From Sclerotinia nivalis (Eukaryota > Ascomycota > Leotiomycetes > Helotiales > Sclerotiniaceae), in assembly GCA_029531795.1 (NCBI GenBank), contig JAPEIS010000014.1:930001-994000 (forward strand): 64,000 bases of DNA. The letters are read 5' to 3'. The translations under genes were made by a program, and so were the position numbers. Below the pieces are notes generated by a model. The model searched no databases and was not told where the DNA came from. It worked only from the letters and a program-made list of their open reading frames with translations. Positions within the stretch are counted from its first letter, which is position 1; each line of letters begins with the position of its first letter. Positions 11,855 through 22,648 of the stretch are shown here, one piece after another.

Positions 11855-12140
11855 TGTTAAGATCACATAGGCAAAGAATCAATTAGTCGTAAAACCGTAG
11901 CCAAAACTTTTCATTACCCTTTCTAATTATGAATAAACTATTACTTTTAAGTTCAATCAATAAAGAGATATCAGAACGCCTATAGTTCGCCATCATTCCT
12001 GTCCTTTCATAAACAATACAAAGAAGCTTGTTTACTAAACATTCCAAACTGATCGATGATGTTCCTACGCTGATGATTCGAAATGAGAACGCCTCCGTTT
12101 AGGTTTCTTGTTTTGACGAAACTGTTGCGTGATCGTAACA
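11855..12140 (+). repeat. copia-B LTR, sense copy
   Basis: 286 bp, TGTTAAGATC... to ...GATCGTAACA. It is the reverse complement of 13763-14048 with only about two differences seen by eye, both transitions. The flanks gaaat (left) and acagg (right) give no target duplication. Confidence 0.85.
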
Positions 12141-13762
12141 ACAGGAATTCAAAGAATTATCGGACGATATCCTCGAAGAATATGTTCAAATCGTGATGGA
12201 TTTCCCTATCGAATTTAATGTGTTAACTGGAACTACAATACATTGTACGAATATAATCAAACCAGAAGTTGTATTATCATCGATCGAAACACAATACAGA
12301 ACTGTGCCTCCAAACGTACGACCTTCAATCAGAGTTTCAGAAGAACCATAATCATTTCCTCGATTCAATGCTTCATATCCATCAAACACCGAACCATTTG
12401 CAGCGAATCTACAAGAACAACTGCCTCGTACGAATACATCGAAACTTCTCGCAGATCTAATGAAGATATACAGATCCAGCAATCAGAAATACAATAGTGA
12501 AGAGTACGATTTTTTGAATCTCAAATTATAAGTGTTTTATGATTGTTGTAGGAAGGTTAGTATCATACGAGAAAATTATCATCTTGTGTTTTCAACAATA
12601 TTGTGAGATAAAGCTCTCGATTTCTATTATAATAAAATCTCTAAACGATATCAAGATTTCGATTCAATAATCAAAATTATACAAATACATTTCGAAATCG
12701 AAAAAAGAAGGTAGAAATATCTTACGGAATAGCGTATAACAACTTTACCAATAATCGTACAAAGAAATCCAAAGAAAACCTTGTTAAAGAATCTCGAAAT
12801 ACTTTTTACAATTTTTTGTATATTACAAAATGATCTTATTAACGATTATCAAACCGAATTGAATTTAAAAGATCAAATATTGAACACTTGCCATAATATA
12901 CAAGAATGTACAAGTGTATTATTGAAACCAACAATATTATATGAAAGATTGTGTATAGAGTTTAGAAATTCAATTGGATTTGCTATATACACAAAGAAAT
13001 TATCTTCGATTATATATTTTTAGAACGAAGATGATGACGATAAAGATAACGAGTTGCATCAATTCTGAACGGATCGTATATATACCCGAAAACAAAGGAA
13101 CTATTCTTTTCGGGGCTGTCCATTGTACAGATTTCGAAGCAGAGGTTTTATATATGGAAGAAATTCGTATCGACGATCTTTTGAAGAATATACGAAACAA
13201 AAAAAGGAAGGTTGTTTTATTTGCGGAAAGATAGATTATTAAACAAAAGATTATCCATTGAACAAAAGACGAAAGGTATACAATCACTTTCTTATTGAAA
13301 ATAAAATTTCTCAGGAGCAATTTAATCAACTTCAGATTGATTCTGAGGAGGACGATTCAATCAATAAATCAAAGGATAAGAAAGTAAAATTCGCCTTAAT
13401 ATATAATATAAATGATAATCATAACAATAAAAAATCAAAATAATCATTTTTTGTAAAAGTAGAAAAGATCAATGGATATAAGATTATAAAAATATTAAGC
13501 AATCAAGTATTTGTATATGCTTTTATAGGAAAAGACGAATTAGTTGATTTGTATGAAGAGTCTAATGAAGTTTTTACTCTAGACGGAAAGTACGCAATTG
13601 GTATGTTTCAAGGAATAATACCTGATATTGAAGTTGCAGGAGTCTTTACTACAAAATACAACCAAATGGAAGTTCTTCTTTGTACGAATATCATTTCTAG
13701 AATCGATCGTTCGAAGAAAAACGGATACAAGATTCGTTTCGGAAAAGGATCAACGGATACAG
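12141..13762 (+). pseudogene. copia-B gag-protease fragment
   Basis: Between the two inverted LTRs the plus strand encodes a second copia polyprotein start. Pieces include NDYQTELNLKDQILNTCH and LCIEFRNSIGFAIYTK (about 12840-13000, the end of gag), then a Lys-rich stretch (about 13190-13440), and a protease-like part at 13549-13762 (EESNEVFTLDGKYAIGMFQG, IPDIEVAGVFTTKYNQMEVLL, KIRFGKGSTD). The family motif D-T-G-A-A-G-V is altered to DIEVAGV, so the protease is dead. The fragment stops at GKGSTDT, directly at the inverted LTR; integrase and RT are absent. Confidence 0.65.
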
Positions 13763-14048
13763 TGTTACGATCACGCAACAGTTTCGTCAAAACAAGAAAC
13801 CTAAACGGAGGCGTTCTCATTTCGAATCATCAGCGTAGGAACGTCATCGATCAGTTTGGAATGTTTAGTAAACAAGCTTCTTTGTATTGCTTATGAAAGG
13901 ACAGGAATGGTGGCGAACTATAGGCGTTCTGATATCTCTTTATTGATTGAACTTAAAAGTAATAGTTTATTCATAATTAGAAAGGGTAATGAAAAGTTTT
14001 GGCTACGGTTTTACGACTAATTGATTCTTTGCCTATGTGATCTTAACA
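13763..14048 (-). repeat. copia-B LTR, inverted copy
   Basis: 286 bp, reverse complement of 11855-12140. The flanks tacag (left) and catcg (right) do not match each other or the flanks of the sense copy. Confidence 0.85.
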
Positions 14049-15660
14049 CATCGAACCTTTTTGAATATACGAATAGCTGTTTTTTTGTTGAAATGCTTTT
14101 TCATTCGTTTTGAAAGGTATAATCTGTAAGCTTTTCTTTTTTTTTGTTTTGGATCTTTTAGCAAATTTCAATTTTTCAGATTTTTTCTTCAATCTGTCCA
14201 TTTGATTGTAGTTGAGATGCCCTAAACATCGATGTGCTAGTTCTACATTTGTCTTTTCGAGATTTCTTTCTTTGTTGTTTTGAAAAATAAGATTTGTTAT
14301 ATTTATTTGAAATGATTGTTTGATTATATATGATCTGGATGTAAGTTTTGTAATGAGTTGAAGTTGTCCAAATTTTCAACAAAAGATTGAATCTCTTTCA
14401 AAGATAACTTTACATTTTGTTGATATAAAGAGTTTGACAGATATTAGTTGTGTATTTCTGAATTCTGGTATAAACCAAATATCTGTGAATTCGAAATTGT
14501 CGATCCTGGTTTTCCCAAACGCAGTACTTTTAATATAGGTATTATTTGCAATCTTTATATTCCTTAGAGTCGATCAATATTGAATATATTCAAGATTGTC
14601 GATTTGATCAGTGAAATGTTGAGTAGTTTCTAAATCAAGTATCCAATCTGTATTTGAATCAGTTATATATATAGCAGACTTTGAATAGACAGTACTATTG
14701 TATTGATCTCCTTTAGCTATTTGAGTTTCAGCTTTTTCATTATTATTATTATCATCCTTCCCTTTCTTGCCTTTTCTAGTAAATACTTTGGCTTTTACTA
14801 GAGTATAACAATCCTTTTGATAATAACTATATTTATAACAGAATCGATATTGATCTTTTGCAATTCCTCTATTTGATATATAATCTCCACGATCACCGCC
14901 TCGATCTCGTTTGCTGTAATCGTTTTCATTATATTCTCAGTTGCCATTTTTACCTCTACCATTTCGAAAAGCATTTCGTCCTTTTCGACCTCGACTGTTT
15001 TCCTTCGTATTAAAATGATTATTGTCAATGTAAACTGCTGTAACAATAATTGGTTTTTCACAAGCACTGAAAATTATCATTGCTTATTGAAGATTCTGAT
15101 CAACATTAAGAACAAACATCTTTACTGTTTGCTAATCTTTTGTTTCAGAAATCTTATTTATGAATTGAGTATAAATCTTTTTATAATTGATTAATTGTGT
15201 ACTATTGGAAATTTGTCATTGATAATGAAGAAGACATTCAAAGAGTTTGAGTTTTGGGATTGAAGGTTTCGAGTAGAAATTGATGACGAACTTTAGTAAC
15301 AAAATAAGGATGAACACTATTGTTGTATAATTTGAAAGTTTCTTACATAAAAGCAATATCGAGATTATCAATATATTCAATAAGACTTGAATAATAAAGT
15401 ACATTTACTTTAGAATTGAGTATAGTAATTGTATAACCTCTTCTTTTCTTGTAATTATAAAATAAAGCATCGGAATAATCTAGATCGGAAAGATCTAATT
15501 GATTTTCGGTATTGTTTATAATATCGATAGCTTCAGTTGCACCAAATACAAGCAAACAAGATTCCTTGAATTCGTTCCAATTATCTTCGTTGAAAACAAC
15601 GATACTGCTCCATTTCGTAGAGACCGTAATAAATTCAGAGATTGGATTAAAAGACGCCAT
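14049..15660 (-). pseudogene. copia-A gag to GAG-pre-integrase remnant
   Basis: A minus-strand ATG at 15658-15660 opens a copia gag frame of 105 codons (FNEDNWNEFKESCLLVFGAT is a typical gag opening). Further left come an Arg/Gly/Asn-rich zone, a degraded zinc-knuckle region, a protease-like segment (WILDLETTQHFT, where the family has a D-S/T-G-A motif) and a GAG-pre-integrase segment (AHRCLGHLNYNQMDRL) near 14200. Stops and frame shifts interrupt it. It ends where the inverted LTR of copia-B begins. Confidence 0.75.
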
Positions 15661-15763
15661 TATTGATTTTTATATAAATAATGCATTCTGAAAAAGAATA
15701 TAATATAATATCGTATTGTAATAAGCAAGTCTCTATGTATACGTCTATACAGAGTTCATAATC

Positions 15764-15883
15764 TATTGGAAGGGCCATCAAGTATATATTATTGTGTATA
15801 TAACTAATATTCTATGGTACAGTTTGAAGAGATATGTGTGCTAGTGCGGAAGCTAGTACTAGCGAGCATCACGTGTTCTAACA
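15764..15883 (-). repeat. 5' LTR of copia-A
   Basis: 120 bp, TATTGGAAGG... to ...TTCTAACA; same length as 3085-3204. The outside flank is ATAAT at 15884-15888. Confidence 0.93.
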
Positions 15884-16505
15884 ATAATATACTTATCAAT
15901 CTTAGTTTGTAATATTCCAGGTTCATTTAAGTTGCATAAATTTTTTTCCAAGCACACAAATCTAGAAAGAAGTTGAAGACAATTTCTAATTATCTTTTTG
16001 TGTGTTTTTCTTTCATCTACTCTAAATAGGCTCCTTTCCTCGAGACTAAGGAGGAAATCATGAAAGGAAAGATGGTAGAGCCTCACTGAAGCATCTTCAT
16101 TTATAAGAATATCGAGAACTGAGTGTAGGAAATCCAATCGACTCTTTATATCTTCTTTTGGAACATCAAGAAGCTTGCGAGCGAAACAATAGAGAGTGGA
16201 TCAGCAAGGATGATAATCACTTCAACTATCTGTCGAAATTCTCTAGCAAGCATCTTCTTTTCCTCTTCATCTTGATTGATAAATAGCTGATTCAGAATTG
16301 GTAGATATATTTTATCAAACTTCGATGTATTTTTGGCCATTCAATATTCGAGGATACTATCCAGTCGCTTCTTTGGGTTCCAGTTTTGATCTGCGATGAA
16401 ACGGCATGCTGTAGCCGCAAAGATGAATAAGGGGTTAGCCATTCGAACTAGATCTTGAATGCTTTCTGGCCAATCTTGGGCCCACATTCAACCAGACAAA
16501 ATCCC
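15884..16505 (-). pseudogene. NACHT/WD40 NLR pseudogene, NTPase-side segment
   Basis: This is the 5' piece of the NLR relic whose 3' piece is at 2404-3084. From right to left it encodes the end of the NACHT region (QDLVRMANPLFIFAATACRF, then NWNPKKRLDSILEY), an in-frame stop, YLPILNQLF, ILADPLSIVSLASF, a small frame break, then FLHSVLDILINEDASVRLYH, LSFHDFLL, the LQLLSRFVCLEKNLCNLNEP segment and a DKYII end. It stops at the ATAAT target site of the copia element. The P-loop and everything N-terminal are missing or unrecognisable beyond about 16505. The order of motifs matches the region of HET-E-like proteins between NACHT and WD40. The stops show it was already decaying or was damaged by RIP spreading from the insert. 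Confidence 0.85.
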
Positions 16506-18865
16506 ATTTCCTTCAAAATCTCACCATTAACTTGTGTATGTATTGATTTTCCCTAAAGTTAAACTTGTAGAATTGATATCAAGTGAATAATTCTATTGCT
16601 AGTTACGAACGAATTGTAGCATTTCGCGAATCCAAAAAGATGCGTACTGGACACTGTCACTCTCTTTCTTGATATCGGTTTGGGGTCTGGTTGGGTAGTC
16701 AAAACACCAAGAACTAGTCTCCTGGGGGTTAAGGTGAGTATATTCTATTCCTTGATACCTTATTAGAAATTTGTTGCCTGGGTTTGATCCAATAGTCAAT
16801 TTATCAGGGACTACTCCCCTGGGGTTTGAGATGAGTGCGTATCGAGCGGGACATGAACGTTGCTTTAATCATTACTAGGTACCACCCTTCTGTATGTGAA
16901 AACGAGAGTATGCCATTATCCCCAGTCCTCTGTCGAGTTTACATGGTTACGTTAAGGTTAACGTCCTAGCTAGATATTGGTGCACGAGTTACTACCCTCC
17001 CGTACACAAGGAAGATAGTATACCGTTCAGTCCTTTCATGCAGCCGATTTAACTATTCCTGAAGATGACCTGATGGAGGGCCACGACCAATACTCAGAGA
17101 ATACGAAGCGATTTCTACTAATCATTCGGATTGATTTGGATCTTGCTATGATAGAAAATATTCATGTTGTGAAATAATACACACAGTACGTTGGGTTGAG
17201 CCAACTTTTAAGGCAAAAAAGTCGAAACTATTTGCTTGATTCCCAAGGAGAAATAGAATGAGCAGCTGTTAGATGCCGCTTCTACGATGTAGATTGTGAT
17301 GGCAAGTAGTGTGCTGTTATTCTGTGTGTGAGGATGAGAGGTTTTCGCAAATGTCTTACGGCTGGGTTAGTCGGGTGTCGATATAGATTTGGGAATGAGC
17401 TGACGGCCTGATAGATAGATTCTTTTTGGATGTTTGAGATTGATGGAGAAGGATAGCGATTTGAATAGTGAGCTTGAAGATGTAGGGTATTTGGGGGAGG
17501 AGGAGTTTTGGGAGGATTGATAAGATGGGCTATGCACAGAGGGTTTGGATTTGGATTTTTGTGCTGGTTTGAAATATTGAGAGGTGTAGGCGGGGTTTGA
17601 TATGGGGCTATGGGTTATTGTTCACTCTTGTTTCCTATGTTTCTTTTTGCCTTTGTGGTAGATGTAGTAGAGGTAGGTGAGGCGGCGATAATAGGGGATA
17701 TAATAAGGCAGGGGGACGGGGAATATGAGAGTGAGTTGGCATTGGCATCTATAGTTGCTGGTCGAGGTTTCTGTGAAATGCAATACGATTGGGTGTTGTT
17801 CATGTTTGTAGGGGTTTTGCTTGGGTTTGTTGTAATTGGTAATTTTGGACTCGTCTATAAGTGTCGACATATTTTGGGTGTTCAAGGCCACAATAGTGAA
17901 TAGGTGTTTTGAACTTGTTGCTTCGTTATTTGGATATAATAGTTTGTGTGAATGGAATTATTAATTTACGTTTGCATATCTTCGTTTCTTAGAGATGTAA
18001 ATCCGCTTTAAAACGTTCCTTCTTACTTGACCAACTTTGATATCTCGAACATTCAAACTCAATTACATAAAATCTTCAGACGAAACTTTGTTAGTGTCTT
18101 CAGACACTTAGAAACATCAAATAGTAATTTTGACAAACCTCCAATCCGTTTTGAACGTTCAAGAGCAATCACACGAAGTCTTTAGACGAGACTTCGTGAG
18201 GGCTTGGAAACCTGTGGTTGTAGTGAGTAGGGCGAAGTTATTTTATGTTTGGGGTGTTGGTGGTGATTGGGTTTGGCGTTCGGGTTTTGTTGGAGGGGCA
18301 AACGCAGGTGCTTTATGGAGGGAGGAAGTTGGGGGTTTCATTCCTTGGAGGGTTGTGCTGGGAAGGGGAGGGTAAGAGAAGTGGGAGAGAAAGAGAGGAT
18401 GGATGGGAGGTGTGGAGGTGTGGAGATGTCGGTGCTGGAGTAGGTGGTTATATGATGGGATGTCATGAGCAGACTGACTAGTCACGTATGGCAGTCAATA
18501 CGCTTAATTTAGACGGCCGTAATATTGGGAGGAAGTTGAGACAGAGATATTCAAGTCTGATATTTCGATCCACAAGTTTAAGTTTTTCATTGAAGCAAAT
18601 AGGAATGTTAAAGATGTACCTTTTTAGATCTCACATTAGCTAATAATAGATGGAGCAACGTTCAATAGTGCTATGACTCAAAGATACCGGTAGACTGAAC
18701 ATCCCATCCTCACTTCCTTAATCCCCACCTCCACTTAACAACCAGCAAACAATATTTCCCATTCATTACCCTCGCCTACGAAGCTAACAATCGCGTTTAA
18801 TCGTCATCATAATCATCCACATCGTGGGACCGTTGGTTCGAATCATCGCCTCCCCCTCCATTATC
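16506..18865. other. Region without a convincing gene
   Basis: No family-level similarity was recognised. Two decayed duplications are visible. One has copies near 16881-16935 and 16989-17035, each with an acccttctgtatgtg-like then agtatgccatt-like core. The other has copies near 18046-18115 and 18152-18213, with gaacattcaa / cttcagacgaaactttg against gaacgttcaa / ctttagacgagacttcg. The part 17300-18480 is G-rich on the plus strand, which opens overlapping frames on both strands. Confidence 0.4.
17610..17903 (+). CDS. Possible small membrane protein (97 codons), doubtful
   Basis: The frame opens with ATG and has two hydrophobic stretches, LLFPMFLFAFVV near the start and VLFMFVGVLLGFVVIGNFGL near residues 65-85, separated by a polar Glu/Gly stretch. 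That is the shape of a two-helix membrane peptide, but no family is recognised. The strand is G/T-rich here, which creates hydrophobic (Val, Leu, Phe, Gly) codons by chance, and the opposite strand is open as well. No splice context or conserved neighbour supports it. Confidence 0.15.
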   Translation: MGYCSLLFPMFLFAFVVDVVEVGEAAIIGDIIRQGDGEYESELALASIVAGRGFCEMQYDWVLFMFVGVLLGFVVIGNFGLVYKCRHILGVQGHNSE

Positions 18866-20315
18866 CTAATCCTGAGAATTTTCTGCTTGGATCACTATTC
18901 ATAACAAAAAGTTAGAATTAGATCAATTAATGATACAGTGAAGTCAAACATACCAATACCACCCAGCTCCTGCCACCTCTCAAGAATTTGGGCATTGTCC
19001 AGTTTCGCGATAATTTGAACCGTGGCTGCCTCTTCATTGGTAATGTATGATAAAATCGATGTTAGATCTTGGGTGATGTTATCCCATCGGCCTGAGGGTG
19101 CGTTAGTATTGTTTTGTACAGAATAACGTGTACATGTGCCAACTTACCGAGTTCCTCTTGCATTTCAGTGGTTGCGGGACCAATCTCATCGACCACTGCT
19201 TGGACATCCTCAGTTACTAGATTTGCTATGGGCTTGTATTTTGAAAGATAAATATTAGCATGTTGGATATTAGGTAGTAAGTGAACCATCAATCATTCAT
19301 CAGCCCTCCAGTAGCACCGAAGAACACGTACCTTATACCCCAATTGCACCAACGCATATTTCTCCGCAAACCCTGAAATATTAATAGTATCCGGATTCTC
19401 GATCCTCTTTTTCTCATCAGCTGTAAACACACAGAACACATCCAGGTCAGCAACACTCTGGTTGATATTCTTTATGCACGCAGAAAGACTGCTGTTGATC
19501 TTCTGGAGCGAGTCCACGATACTGTTTGCATTGTCTTTCATGCGGCTGCTGAGATCGACGCGTGCGTCTACAAGGGTGCGCAGGGTTTCGAGGTCAGCGG
19601 CGCTGTGCGTGTTGGTTGCGACGATTGAGGCGCGGAGGATGCCGAGGATATTGAGGACTTGGTCTGTGGGGGAAGGTGAGAGGGGTTATTAGAGCTTGGG
19701 ACTGGAGATATAGTGGTACAAGTAGCTGCTAGTGAATGAAAGACGCGTACCATAGTGATCGTGTGCCTCAGTCGCGTAAGTGTGGAAGATTTCTCGTAGT
19801 CTTGCGTAGGTTGGGAATACATCTTGCTTTACAGAGATGGATATGGTTAGTTCGTGGGAAATAAGTTGCAAGACGGGTGGATGGGTAGATGGGCAGGAAT
19901 CACCTCAAACTTCACGCGCAGGTCCGTGATCTACTTTGATAATTAGCCACAAGTCCCTCACATCGCACAGTTCTTAAAGATTAATAATCTATAGATGAGG
20001 TGATCTTACAGTGCCGTAATTGGCAAAAAGAGTCGTAGCAGCAGCAGGCGGGTGGTACGTCATTGTTCCGCGAGGAAAATACTGACTCCCTCCGTCGAAC
20101 TCGATGTAGGATGTGAAGTCGGGTGGAAGCGCGTAAGTGATGTTTTTGAAGCGTAGCATAGCTGTAGTGTCAATTCTCTGGGCCCAGTAACGCTTGGAAG
20201 CGTCGACGAGGCCTATAGGCTGCAAAGTGATGTTACTCATGACGAGTTCGCAGTGGTAAGGAACAGAACTGGTGAAGAATGTCGTATGCTGGTTGATATA
20301 ATCAAGATAGGTCAT
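18866..20315 (-). CDS. Putative ClyA/XaxB-like alpha-helical pore-former subunit (gene A)
   Basis: Seven exons on the minus strand fit splice signals and frame: 20315-20010, 19930-19904, 19826-19751, 19663-19332, 19232-19148, 19091-18954 and 18894-18866, giving about 330 residues and a TAG stop. The start is the ATG at 20313-20315; no other good start precedes it. After an N-terminal part (about residues 1-100) the protein is almost wholly helical, with heptad-like stretches (exon 4: ASIVATNTHSAADLETLRTL, SLQKINSSLSACIKNINQSV) and a C-terminal helix (DNITQDLTSILSYI ... NAQILERWQELG). There is no signal peptide and no strong membrane segment. The length, helical make-up and a tandem partner with a hydrophobic hairpin (22649-24335) suggest the second subunit of a Xax/Yax-type binary pore former. 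This is inference; it could be another coiled-coil family. The exon model is moderately certain. Confidence 0.6.
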
Positions 20316-21696
20316 GCAAATGCCTCGTTTTTAACGTAATGTCAAAGGTACGATATACAATCGTCGGAGAGTTGTCACCGGACTCATGCCCCCCACGGTT
20401 CTACAGCATGTGTTACTTCAACTATGCTGTGTTCTTCGCTGTCTCTCCTATTAAAATTAGCCGATCTCAGAATCAGCCGATCTCAACGGCCATTCGAATC
20501 GTCGGCAACATCGAGTGGCGTTTTCTAAGTTTCCCCTCTCAATTTCCGAATATACGGATTTAGACGTAGAGTATTCTTCCCTTGTAAAGAAGGGGCTGTG
20601 ACTACAGAAATTTCGTGTATTCGATATGGTGTGACAAGAGGTATTGTCTTGGCTACAGTAGAAGAGGCACATTGGGTTGAATGGATGATCGTTTGAGCTA
20701 TCAACACGACATGCAGCCACGGCCGCTACCTTAAAATTGCACCTGCTACCACCGCACCTGATACAAGCACAGTAGCTGTAAAGTGCGGAGAGTGTTGTTG
20801 CAAAACTCCAAAAACTGTAACTCGTTTGACTAAAAACATAGCGAAATGGGTAATTTGCATTACTTGCTGTTGGATTGAGGACTTAGCCAAAATGCAGAGG
20901 TCTTAACCCAGATTTTGTTCGATGCATGCCATCTCTTCATTTTGCGCGGATGGAACCTCTCCGAGGTAATACAACCTGTTTGCATTGGCAGAAACCGGCA
21001 CATTTAGCCTAAATTGAAGCATGCAGCGTATATCAATATACTGCAATGTAGAGACTTACGACTTCGTTCGTGGTGTGGTTAGATATTAGCAAGCTCCGTT
21101 ATCACAAGGCGTTTTTCGAGTTTAGGATAAGTACTAAATCGAGAATCCGGTTGTTGAAATAGAATAGATAATGCTGTGCAGCTTTTCAGCTGCGGTGCGG
21201 TGGATGCAGAGGGTAGGCAAAGTAGATTTGTATGGAAGGGGTCAAAAGTGCAGTGCATTATGCACAACGAAATCAAAGTAAGTTGCATGTGAATGTTGGA
21301 CAGAGTTGAGCAAGATAACGGCCACGAAGAAGGAGGAACGCGGGGTTTTATAGATTATGCAGGTGGTTGAAAGCTTGCTCAATAGTATGGCCGATAGAGA
21401 AGCCGTACATATAACTATCGGATAAACCACGCCACCCATGCAATAGCACTCTACCTTCACATGAAATGTATCCTGCTCAATCGCAGATTCGGATTGATCC
21501 GAGCTGTACCACTTTATGTATTACGTACAAAGATCATTAATTATTGAAGGTGTTCAGATTTCATCATGGGATCTTCGACAGGGTAACATCGGCATATTGG
21601 AGTCATGGCATCACAGCGTACAGGAGCTTCAATGCCCAACCCCACTGAGAGGTTGGGTATTCTTGCATTAAGTGGAAAAGGAATGGTATTAGAAAG
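20316..21696. other. Upstream region of gene A, no gene seen
   Basis: No coding frame with recognisable content. The region holds the presumed promoter of gene A; no clear TATA box could be assigned. Confidence 0.4.
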
Positions 21697-22017
21697 TATC
21701 ACGGGATAGTATGATCACAGAGCACTTTGAAGGGATCGGGGAATAGATGGTATTCTTGATTGGTAGAGTAAAGATTGATTGAATGACTTGCCCTCGATCA
21801 TGGATCGAGGGCGGTATATATAGGCTAAATGGTAGCTATCTAGCCGACGAGATACCTCAATTGGGCTATGTTTAGATCGGTAGCATATCAGGATCGGCTT
21901 GACGATCGTAAGGATCGACAATGTCTAGAAGAGCCTGAAAGCTAGTGAGAAAGAGAAGGGTATGATGATCGTAGATCAGCAGTCATGTGATTAGATATCA
22001 TGTGATTATCCGTGACA
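21697..22017 (-). mobile_element. Solo LTR, 321 bp, with GAAAG target duplication
   Basis: On the minus strand it runs TGTCACGGAT... to ...CCCGTGATA (CCGTGACA with one transition). The flanks are GAAAG at 21692-21696 and again at 22018-22022. A TATA box (GCCTATATATACC on the minus strand, about 21813-21825) and a hairpin CCCTCGAT/ATCGAGGG (21791-21811) lie inside. No internal retrotransposon sequence remains, so it is a recombination product. It sits between the two pore-former-like genes. Confidence 0.88.
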
Positions 22018-22648
22018 GAAAGCTACCTATGAAATGAACTTATTTTCGTGCTTGTGCTAGACGGAAACGGGAGAATGCGGGGTAGCGAGAATATGGGCTG
22101 CTGGGTGACTGCTAGAGAACATTACTTCTATCTAATTGGTGTGTTGCTAGAGTCTTGCTCAGTGAAAAGCTCAGGTTGATTCGTATTCACATGTCTCATT
22201 CACATCACGTTAGGAAAAGTAAACCCTTTGAAGACTATTCTTTCGTTTCTCGTTGAATAGTACATCAAAAGCCATGGCTATCCAGTGCCGACAGTACTGA
22301 AAAGGCTACTAGTAGTACACAAGGCGATTTTGTTTCTAAGAGCTGGTGATTATACATAGAAATCAACATGTTAAACTAGACAAGGTAAATAATATCAGAA
22401 CAAATTAATCAATCAAGGCCTTGAGAAATCAACAGAATAGTTAACTAAGTTAATGCATACATAACAATTCCTTTTCCAATGTTTTTGAATATTTTCGTCG
22501 ACTGAATTCAATAGGTGAAATGAGCGTGTAACTAAGCGCCGCATAGTGAACCAAAAAAATCTCTGATCGATCAAATAATTAAAGTAAACGTTGCAAATCC
22601 AATTTTTCCTGGCCTAAATACCCATGCTATGTTTGGTCGCTCCGGCGC
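22018..22648. other. Intergenic, 3' side of gene B
   Basis: AT-rich, no coding similarity. It holds the presumed 3' untranslated region of gene B. Confidence 0.4.

Larger units (their letters stand above)
3085..15883 (-). mobile_element. Ty1/copia LTR retrotransposon (copia-A) with nested elements
   Basis: Two 120-bp direct repeats at 3085-3204 and 15764-15883 are the LTRs (TGTTGG... to ...TCTAACA). They are flanked outside by the same 5-bp target duplication ATAAT (3080-3084 and 15884-15888), which proves one insertion event into the NLR gene. The internal order on the minus strand is gag (about 15660), a Cys-rich/protease zone, GAG-pre-integrase (down to 14049), a nested block (5724-14048), the integrase C-terminal end (about 5723-5063), then reverse transcriptase and RNase H (about 4980-3420). 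This order is that of Ty1/copia. The coding frames are full of stops and the sequence is very AT-rich. The LTRs differ by about 13 transitions and no transversion or indel, fitting RIP. Confidence 0.93.

Noticed and set aside
18243..18485. Overlapping open frames on both strands
   Set aside because: Caused by G-rich, stop-poor sequence; no recognisable protein and no splice context.
18820..18850. GGTTCGAATC resembling a tRNA T-loop
   Set aside because: No A box, acceptor stem or anticodon arm can be formed with the surrounding bases; it lies just downstream of gene A.
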